A stretch of DNA of 7,739 nucleotides. It comes from Candidatus Zixiibacteriota bacterium. Its GTDB lineage: Bacteria; Zixibacteria; MSB-5A5; GN15; JAAZOE01. Positions 1-4,780 of the stretch are shown here, in pieces. A program made the position numbers and the translations under genes. The stretch covers positions 1 through 7,739 of the forward strand of contig JAUUYJ010000114.1 of the NCBI GenBank assembly GCA_030588275.1, written 5' to 3'. Within the stretch, counting starts at the first letter, position 1, and every line of letters begins with the position of its first letter. The notes under the pieces were generated by a model. That model worked only from the letters and a program-made list of their open reading frames with translations. It searched no databases and was not told the origin of the DNA.

Positions 1-458
1 TATCCAGCCGTAAACATCGCCACCGTGATTACTGCAATCCGGATGCGACTCCGGAGAATAAACAGACGAGGTAATATTTTACTTCTTTGAGACGGCTCAA
101 TCGAATCGACCGCCAGAGCCTCTCCCGCCCCGGAGATAAACGCCTCTGACAATCCGAATAGAATTTCGGCATAAATGAAACCAGTCAGATCGCGCCACAG
201 AATAAAAGTCAACCCGCTGAGGCCAAAGAGCAAGAAACCGAGAACAACCGATTTTTTGCGGCCAAAGCGGTCGGCCAAAAGGCCGGTTGGAATTTCAAAA
301 ATTAGAACCGATGCTTCAAAGATGACCGCTAAGAGCGCCACTTCGAATAACGTGATCTGATAATACCTGAAGTATAAAACATAAATCGGAAGGATGAATC
401 CACCGCAGGCAGTCCTGATCCCTTCCAGTACAAGAAAAACCTGGCTGTTTCGCGTCAT
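1..458 (-). CDS. MFS transporter, N-terminal part (truncated by window edge)
   Basis: This is a major facilitator superfamily inner-membrane transporter; the substrate cannot be told. The 152 readable residues begin MTRNSQVFLVLEGIRTACGG and run off the left edge. Hydrophobic segments lie at about 8-30, 36-56, 70-88 and 92-113, matching the first four helices of an MFS N-terminal half. The loop between helices 2 and 3 carries a textbook MFS motif A (TGLLADRFGRKK, residues 58-69). Residues 109-120 (SGAGEALAVDSI) resemble the small-residue plus acidic pattern of helix 4 in putative drug/sugar exporter branches. The ATG lies 4 bp after the ridA stop and no Shine-Dalgarno is visible, so translation is probably coupled to ridA. 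Family call is sure; function is open because the C-terminal half is missing. Confidence 0.88.
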   Translation of the reverse strand, partial: MTRNSQVFLVLEGIRTACGGFILPIYVLYFRYYQITLFEVALLAVIFEASVLIFEIPTGLLADRFGRKKSVVLGFLLFGLSGLTFILWRDLTGFIYAEILFGLSEAFISGAGEALAVDSIEPSQRSKILPRLFILRSRIRIAVITVAMFTAG

Positions 459-462
459 CAGA

Positions 463-849
463 TCAGAGTGCGGCGATAGCCTCAATTTCGACCTTGGCCC
501 CTTTTGGCAAGGCCGAAACAGCAAAGGCGGCCCGAGCCGGAGGGTCCGATTCAAAATATGAAGCGTAAATTTCGTTCACCGTTACAAAGTCATTGATATT
601 GGCCAAAAAGATCGTCGCCTTAACAATCGACGAATAATCTCCGCCCGCCTCTTTCAGAATTTGTCCGAGGTTATCCAGAGCCTGCTTTGCTTCCGAGCCA
701 ACTCCACCGGAAACCAACTCCATCCTGGTTGGATCCAACCCCAATTGCCCGGAGATAAAAAGAAGTTTTCCTTCTTCGACCAAAATAGCCTGGTTGTAGG
801 CACCGATCGCTTTGGGAGCCTTATCGGTTGCCACCACAGTTTTTTGCAT
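463..849 (-). CDS. ridA: RidA family reactive enamine/imine deaminase
   Basis: This is a 128-residue RidA (YjgF/YER057c/UK114) protein. RidA is a small cytosolic trimer that hydrolyses reactive 2-aminoacrylate and related enamines released by PLP enzymes such as threonine/serine dehydratase. Family marks seen: IGAYNQA at 15-21, with the conserved Tyr18; ISGQLGLDP at 32-40; and PARAAFAVSALPKGAKVEIE at 104-123. The last holds the substrate-binding Arg106 (Arg105 in E. coli) and Glu122. Length is typical. The reading frame extends upstream to an ATG at 885, but I place the start at 849. There AGGAG sits about 5 nt upstream, the protein then begins MQKTVVATDKAP as family members do, and the perfect -10 box at 885-890 would overlap the longer start. 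It is followed after 4 bp by the MFS gene, likely one operon. An archetypal RidA is likelier than a Rid2-7 paralogue because the Arg is present. Confidence 0.95.
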   Translation of the reverse strand: MQKTVVATDKAPKAIGAYNQAILVEEGKLLFISGQLGLDPTRMELVSGGVGSEAKQALDNLGQILKEAGGDYSSIVKATIFLANINDFVTVNEIYASYFESDPPARAAFAVSALPKGAKVEIEAIAAL

Positions 850-884
850 ATCTTCTCCTGGTTCTCTTCGATAAGTAGAGAGCA

Positions 885-913
885 ATTATAACTCTTGTGG
901 TGGTAGAAATAAA
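885..913 (-). promoter_or_regulatory. Putative sigma-70 promoter of ridA-MFS
   Basis: On the minus strand a perfect TATAAT (-10) covers 885-890. Seventeen bases further upstream is a weak -35, TTTATT (908-913), in an AT-rich stretch. Transcription would start near 878, giving a leader of about 28 nt that contains the AGGAG ribosome site of ridA. The poor -35 is the main weakness. Confidence 0.5.
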
Positions 914-984
914 TATTAAACTACAAGCAAAAGTGCGAGTAAAACTGCAAATGAGGTTTGTGGTAAGTAATTGATCGGTGCGGA

Positions 985-1968
985 CTATATCTTACCGGTA
1001 TTAGTCGGTCCCATCAGGAAGGCAAATTTCTCGATGAGGTCACGATCAAAGAGACCTTTTTCAGAAATCATTCGCTGGAGAGCCGGATACGTTTCGACCG
1101 CCGGTTGATAGACTCGTTGTGTTGTGATCGCATCGAAAGTATCGGCAATTCCGACAATCTTTCCGCTAATATGTAAATCCTGCGTCCCTATCGCATGCGG
1201 ATAGCCTGAGCTATTTTCTCGCTCATGGTGCTGAATGATTGGATAGAATGAATCTTCGTGGAGTATGTCTGCTTTCTGCATCATCTCCAGACCCCAGGCC
1301 GGATGCTTTTTGATCAGTTCCATCTCCAGCGATGTCAGCTTGGACCGTTTGTTCAATATCCGGTCTGATATTTTCGCCTTACCAACGTCATGCAAAAGAG
1401 CACCATTGCCAAGGTGGTTGAGAAACTCTTCGTCGTCAAATCCTAAAAATTGCGCAAACGCTACCGAGAAGGTACAAACATTTACCGAATGGGTATAGGT
1501 GTAATAATCAAACGACATCACGCGAAGAATATTGTGAAAAGAGTCTTCCTTACGCAGGATATATCCGACGGTCGCCTCGACCATCGCCTTACTCCGCTGG
1601 ATATTTTTCCCCAGGGTTGGGTTAGAGAGAACATCTTTAACGAGCATCTTGGAACTGTCATAAACGATGCCAGCTTTTTTTTGCTCAGGGATATGTTCGT
1701 CGGTAATGATAGTGTTGATGTTTGATTCGATATATTTTTGATACTGCTCCTGCTCACTGGTCGGAACAAACAAGCTTTCGACATTATTTTCAAGAAGGTT
1801 ATCTCTGGTCTTTTCGGTGAAGGGCAGGTTTTGGGCCCGATACAGAATCAGATCCCTGCCGATTTTGATATACAAGTCAAAATCGATAACCGTATCGAGG
1901 CGAAGAGCCTCGAGGTAAATCGGCATATATTTGTCGGTGGCGACAGCTGTATTTTCAATAATTGTCAT
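985..1968 (-). CDS. HD-GYP domain cyclic-di-GMP phosphodiesterase
   Basis: This 327-residue protein should hydrolyse cyclic-di-GMP, lowering the second messenger that promotes sessile life. Residues about 12-85 (DFDLYIKIGRDLILYRAQ...LFVPTSEQEQYQKYIE) resemble the small domain often N-terminal to HD-GYP domains. The C-terminal half is HD-GYP with all expected metal and fold motifs: YTHS (His160), HDVGK (193-197), KKHP (His222), HHERENSSGYP (247-257, the signature) and GIADTFDAIT (273-282, Asp276). No membrane or receiver domain is present, so it is cytosolic. The frame is open up to an ATG at 2052. I prefer 1968, because a FliA-type promoter lies between the two and the extra 28 residues match nothing. 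The 1968 start has no clear Shine-Dalgarno, only a run of seven U just upstream. No terminator is visible downstream. Confidence 0.92.
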   Translation of the reverse strand: MTIIENTAVATDKYMPIYLEALRLDTVIDFDLYIKIGRDLILYRAQNLPFTEKTRDNLLENNVESLFVPTSEQEQYQKYIESNINTIITDEHIPEQKKAGIVYDSSKMLVKDVLSNPTLGKNIQRSKAMVEATVGYILRKEDSFHNILRVMSFDYYTYTHSVNVCTFSVAFAQFLGFDDEEFLNHLGNGALLHDVGKAKISDRILNKRSKLTSLEMELIKKHPAWGLEMMQKADILHEDSFYPIIQHHERENSSGYPHAIGTQDLHISGKIVGIADTFDAITTQRVYQPAVETYPALQRMISEKGLFDRDLIEKFAFLMGPTNTGKI

Positions 1969-1997
1969 AAGTAAAAAAACCGTGCTCTCACTAAGAA

Positions 1998-2024
1998 GTA
2001 TCGGCCAGTTTGCCCCAAATTTGA
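1998..2024 (-). promoter_or_regulatory. Sigma-28 (FliA)-type promoter of the HD-GYP gene
   Basis: Read on the minus strand, TCAAATTT (2024-2017), 11 bases, then GCCGATAC (2005-1998). The enterobacterial FliA consensus is TAAAGTTT-N11-GCCGATAA, so 6 of 8 and 7 of 8 positions agree and the spacing is exact. Transcription would begin near 1990, about 22 nt before the ATG at 1968. The site lies between the terminator of the upstream gene and the HD-GYP start, where a promoter is needed. That FliA consensus holds in this organism is an inference. Confidence 0.6.
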
Positions 2025-2067
2025 AGGAAAAATCTGACAATGGGGAGTTCATATGATGTCCGGTAAG

Positions 2068-2094
2068 AAAAAAGCCGCTTGGGGAAAGCGGCTT
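2068..2094 (-). terminator. Rho-independent terminator downstream of the 206-residue protein gene
   Basis: A perfect 9-bp stem, AAGCCGCTT (2072-2080) with AAGCGGCTT (2086-2094), encloses a 5-nt loop. On the minus strand it ends in six U (2073-2068). It lies about 150 nt after the stop at 2246 and just before the HD-GYP promoter, insulating the two units. No T-run follows on the plus strand, so it works for minus-strand transcripts. Confidence 0.88.
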
Positions 2095-2100
2095 CTTGAC

Positions 2101-2245
2101 GGGAAGAATATGTGGGTATGTTTTTTGGGGGGGAAACCCCGGTATGTCGTTCGATTCAAAGATTCTGATCTAACCCCATTCGCTACGACCCGATGGGCCT
2201 ACGCTCAGGGATAAGTGGCTGTAACTCGCTACGCTCGAACATCCA
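2101..2245. other. Non-coding stretch with repeated CTACG words, possible dispersed-repeat remnant
   Basis: This stretch between the terminator and the next gene has no supported ORF. It holds a T6-G7-A3-C4 tract (2121-2140) able to fold as GGGG-AAA-CCCC. It also holds an inverted pair CCCAT (2175-2179)/ATGGG (2193-2197) and three similar words centred on CTACG (2183-2187, 2199-2203, 2229-2233), two of them within CGCTACG. The composition is more GC-rich than the other intergenic regions here. Such texture is typical of dispersed intergenic repeats, but with only one copy in view this is a guess. Confidence 0.3.
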
Positions 2246-2866
2246 CTAAACACCGTAACTTTTAACCATCATCAGGACCGATTGCAATGATCCTGTTATA
2301 TTTTGGAGGATTTTGGAGTATCTTTTCAACAGTTCACTATACTGCCAGCGCATTTTAAAGGCCGCTTCCGGAAAGTCAAATAGGTCGAGCAAAACCTTCT
2401 TATGGATTTCATCAATATAACGAACGACATAAAACGGATTATCCGGCAAATTTCCGTCAGCCACCTGTCCTTTCCGAAGACGATCCCGGAAAGTCTCGAT
2501 TTTTTCAAGCATAACCGTTCCGAAACACCACGGGGTCATGATTAATCCAAAATTGGAGCCATCGGTGTAAAATGATCGGATATTCTTGGTAACCAATTGG
2601 AGGATAGTGCGATAAGCTGAATAATAGGCTACCGTCTCGGTCCACTCTGTCCCGTAATCGGTTAGTCTCTTCTCGGTCCGTTCCAGCTCACCCATACACC
2701 GGGCGTAAGTCAGCTCAAGAAAACGATAATAGTCGTCAAAGTAAACCTTAACATTTTCCGAGATGGTCATAAGGTAAAAGCCACCCTCATCATACTTGAC
2801 CTTCGGGTCGGGCATCGTTTTCAGCTTCTCTTCCGTGAATCCTCTTTTGTAATTCTCCGCCAGCAT
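2246..2866 (-). CDS. Hypothetical protein, 206 residues, probably cytosolic and mostly helical
   Basis: I do not recognise this protein. It is a 206-residue soluble polypeptide with no signal peptide or membrane segment. After a charged N-terminus (1-40) it is rich in aromatic and charged residues with helix-like spacing (YFDDYYRFLELTYARCMGEL at 42-61, and much of 145-200). Notable stretches are GTEWTETVAYYSAYRTI (72-88), NFGLIMTPWCFGTVMLEKI (105-123) and a tail rich in Lys, Tyr and Leu. The start is fixed by a full AAAGGAGGT just upstream of the ATG at 2866. A longer frame to a TTG at 2959 lacks a usable ribosome site. It stands alone: a barrel gene with its own terminator lies upstream and a terminator follows. 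Codon use looks like its neighbours'. No function is assigned. Confidence 0.8.
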   Translation of the reverse strand: MLAENYKRGFTEEKLKTMPDPKVKYDEGGFYLMTISENVKVYFDDYYRFLELTYARCMGELERTEKRLTDYGTEWTETVAYYSAYRTILQLVTKNIRSFYTDGSNFGLIMTPWCFGTVMLEKIETFRDRLRKGQVADGNLPDNPFYVVRYIDEIHKKVLLDLFDFPEAAFKMRWQYSELLKRYSKILQNITGSLQSVLMMVKSYGV

Positions 2867-2869
2867 CTG

Positions 2870-2878
2870 ACCTCCTTT
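2870..2878 (-). promoter_or_regulatory. Strong Shine-Dalgarno deciding the start at 2866
   Basis: On the minus strand AAAGGAGGT ends three bases before the ATG at 2866. It is the best ribosome site in the window and rules in favour of this start over the TTG 93 bases upstream. Confidence 0.85.
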
Positions 2879-2959
2879 GGGTTGCCGTTCGATATACCCA
2901 ATTGCAAAGCGTGTGCCCTTGTTTTCAGGTGGCCAAATTAAACGGGAGAATCCGATCAA

Positions 2960-3128
2960 TCTCCATAAATTAATAGTTAAGATGTTGGGACATAGGGCGT
3001 TGTTCTATATGTGACATATCCCGGTCGTAATACCTGCCAATTGTGAATTGTTTTTCACACAATGCAATCGTAGAATTAATATGAAGAGAAATGCATATAT
3101 TTGATGTGGATTGAGAATTAACCATTAA
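2960..3128. other. AT-rich intergenic region upstream of the 206-residue protein gene
   Basis: No ORF is supported here. A promoter for the minus-strand gene should lie within it, but candidates are weak. TTGGCA (3040-3035) followed after 16 bases by TATGTC (3018-3013) is the best pair I find. An imperfect palindrome TGTGAA-N6-TTCACA lies just upstream at 3042-3059. Confidence 0.3.
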
Positions 3129-3156
3129 AAAAGCCCCGCCAAATGGCGGGGCTTTT
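3129..3156 (-). terminator. Strong rho-independent terminator of the barrel protein gene
   Basis: A perfect 12-bp stem, AAAAGCCCCGCC (3129-3140) with GGCGGGGCTTTT (3145-3156), surrounds a 4-nt loop. On the minus strand the stem runs into six U. It starts about 25 nt after the stop at 3181. The symmetrical A/T flanks would let it work in both directions, but no plus-strand gene approaches it. Confidence 0.95.
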
Positions 3157-3180
3157 CCTGAATCTTATAATCAACTAAGC

Positions 3181-4338
3181 TTAGTTGAAGAAATAATTGA
3201 TCGTGACCATCTCAAACATATTATTGGTATCGTCACCGGAGATGAAATAAGGTCCATCTTCAATAAAGTTTTCATCGATCCTTGCATCAATTTCGAAGTT
3301 ACCCCAATGGAAGCCAGCACCAAGATATGTATTGGTCTCAGCACCACTCCAGGTCTCTTCTTCGTCGGTCTGTTCACCTTTCCAGCCAACCCAGTGATTA
3401 GTCACGCCAGCGCGGAAATCCATCCATTCAAAAACCTTGGCATCGATTCCGATTTTGAAGAAAGGAAGAGCAATATTGCTCTCTTTGTATTCAGTAGCCG
3501 TTCCACCAACAGGAGCTGATTCCCACTTCTCATTGGCAAACGTGAACCCAAAGTCTGAAACTACCAGAACATCTGAACCACCGTCATAGTTCATGGCCAT
3601 TCCGAGTTCAAACATTGTCTCAGAATAATTGTCGGTGTTAGTCAAAGTACCAGTTCCATCATAATCCTCAATGCCGGCCTTTGAAGAATAGAATCCACCA
3701 TGAATCAATGGAGTGCAATTGCCGCGAGGAGCCATCCAGTAACGGCCCATCAAGAAGAAATCGCTATTTCCATCAGGAGCTGTCTGGTCGATCAATGCCG
3801 TGCCATCTGAAACTTCATCAGTCCAGGTGCTCATGGCAAAACCAGCAGACAATTCCAACTCTGGCATCGGTGTATAACCGAATGTAAATTCATAACGAGA
3901 GAAAGACTCATTCCAGTTATTGGCTACGTCGGTGTCAGCGTTTTCGCTACCACCACCATAATAACCAAAATTCATACCGAATGGCTTGCCACCCAATTCC
4001 CGTCCATAGAACAAGTTGATCCGGTGATCTTCATCCGAATTGTCAAGATCAAAGTAATAATGATCAAAGTCCTCTTGTGAAAAATAAGCACCGAGAACCC
4101 AGGCTTTTTCATCTTCGCCAAAGCCAAAGTTTGCGCCAGCTTGCCAGAAATAATCACCATCGAATTCAGCGGTGAACAGATTCGGATACTCACTAATCGT
4201 TTGCGGGAAAATCCAGATATTGGCGTCGTCTTTGACGATACCGTTGACTTCACCCATTGTCAATACGCGGGTTTGAGACGCCATAGCCATCGACCCGATG
4301 AAGCAGAAAAGCATTGTAAAGATTAGAAGATTTCTCAT
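3181..4338 (-). CDS. Secreted outer-membrane beta-barrel candidate
   Basis: This 385-residue protein starts with a clear Sec signal peptide: MRNLLIF, hydrophobic to residue 19, cleavage probably after AMA at 18-20. The mature chain has no further hydrophobic helix. It is made of alternating polar/aromatic stretches typical of barrel strands, for example WQAGANFGF, RYEFTFGYTP, SNIALPFFKIGID, TNTYLGAGFHWGNFEIDA and the last strand FEMVTINYFFN. Between them lie acidic, Asp/Asn/Gly-rich loops (FDLDNSDEDHR, DYDGTGTLTNTDNYSE). The first mature segment (TRVLTMGEVNGIVKDDANIW, then IFPQTISEYPN) resembles a conserved N-terminal pattern I recall from uncharacterised barrels of several phyla. I infer an outer-membrane protein, porin-like or structural; the cargo is unknown. 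A GGAAG about 7 nt before the ATG supports the start. It is monocistronic: long leader upstream, strong terminator downstream. Confidence 0.82.
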   Translation of the reverse strand: MRNLLIFTMLFCFIGSMAMASQTRVLTMGEVNGIVKDDANIWIFPQTISEYPNLFTAEFDGDYFWQAGANFGFGEDEKAWVLGAYFSQEDFDHYYFDLDNSDEDHRINLFYGRELGGKPFGMNFGYYGGGSENADTDVANNWNESFSRYEFTFGYTPMPELELSAGFAMSTWTDEVSDGTALIDQTAPDGNSDFFLMGRYWMAPRGNCTPLIHGGFYSSKAGIEDYDGTGTLTNTDNYSETMFELGMAMNYDGGSDVLVVSDFGFTFANEKWESAPVGGTATEYKESNIALPFFKIGIDAKVFEWMDFRAGVTNHWVGWKGEQTDEEETWSGAETNTYLGAGFHWGNFEIDARIDENFIEDGPYFISGDDTNNMFEMVTINYFFN

Positions 4339-4521
4339 GACTTCTTCCTTTGCTTAAAAAGTTTAAAAATCTAAAGTTCAATTTGATAATTTTCTCTTTA
4401 ACAATTTCACCTGATGTGCGTCTTAAGAACAACTAAAAAAACACGTTATCCTTCACGCCATAAAAAGACCCTCCATGTTTGTGTCGCCGGTGTCCGGCTG
4501 ACCGTTCATCCTTGATCTATA

Positions 4522-4549
4522 TTTATACACCTTTTGGCAAAAGTGTCGC
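4522..4549 (-). promoter_or_regulatory. Putative promoter of the barrel protein gene
   Basis: On the minus strand GCGACA (4549-4544) lies 16 bases before TATAAA (4527-4522). The match is 4 of 6 for the -35 and 5 of 6 for the -10. It would give a leader of about 175 nt before the ATG at 4338, long enough for regulation. A closer promoter in the A/T-rich 4380-4440 stretch cannot be excluded. Confidence 0.35.
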
Positions 4550-4652
4550 ATTGCCTTAATTCGCATCGTATTTAAGGTTTTGAGCAATTAAACGCAATAA
4601 AAAAAATCATAAAAAAAAATAAATATTTTATTTTGCTTGACATTGGTTTCAA

Positions 4653-4705
4653 GGAGCACCCCCACAGACAATAAGGGTCTGAATAGTCCTATATCCGAAA
4701 GCTCC
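4653..4705 (+). promoter_or_regulatory. Possible structured 5' leader element of the repeat protein gene
   Basis: In the leader, GGAGC (4653-4657) can pair with GCTCC (4701-4705), enclosing an inner hairpin CAGAC (4665-4669)/GTCTG (4677-4681). A further CUCC next to the outer arm could instead pair with the GGAGG ribosome site at 4772-4776. No known riboswitch class is recognised and chance pairing is possible. Confidence 0.25.
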
Positions 4706-4780
4706 ATACTCCCTGTTTTATATGGCAACCGAGTCACCTTTCATTTTTATATTGGGCATATCGCCATCAACGGAGGCATC

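Larger units (their letters stand above)
4339..4780. other. Divergent AT-rich promoter region with A-tracts
   Basis: These 442 bp separate the minus-strand barrel gene from the plus-strand repeat protein gene and hold no supported ORF. A-tracts of 8 (4599-4606) and 9 (4611-4619) are followed by an AT-only stretch and then a consensus TTGACA (4637-4642). Nothing like a -10 follows at 16-18 bp. A short hairpin GCCGG-TGT-CCGGC lies at 4486-4498. The tracts suggest bent DNA or an UP-like element. The two genes may share regulation. Confidence 0.5.

Noticed and set aside
175..360. Plus-strand 61-residue frame rich in Arg/Lys
   Set aside because: It is antisense to the MFS gene, whose frame has motif A and helices; no ribosome site.
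907..984. Terminator after the HD-GYP gene
   Set aside because: No stem of useful length followed by U-run is visible on the minus strand before the ridA promoter.
2121..2142. G7-A3-C4 tract as a terminator
   Set aside because: The stem is only 4 bp and the T-run precedes it on the plus strand; on the minus strand it is followed by A, so no U-tail.
4250..4432. Minus-strand 60-residue frame overlapping the barrel gene start
   Set aside because: It is out of frame with the signal peptide gene and overlaps its coding region; no ribosome site.
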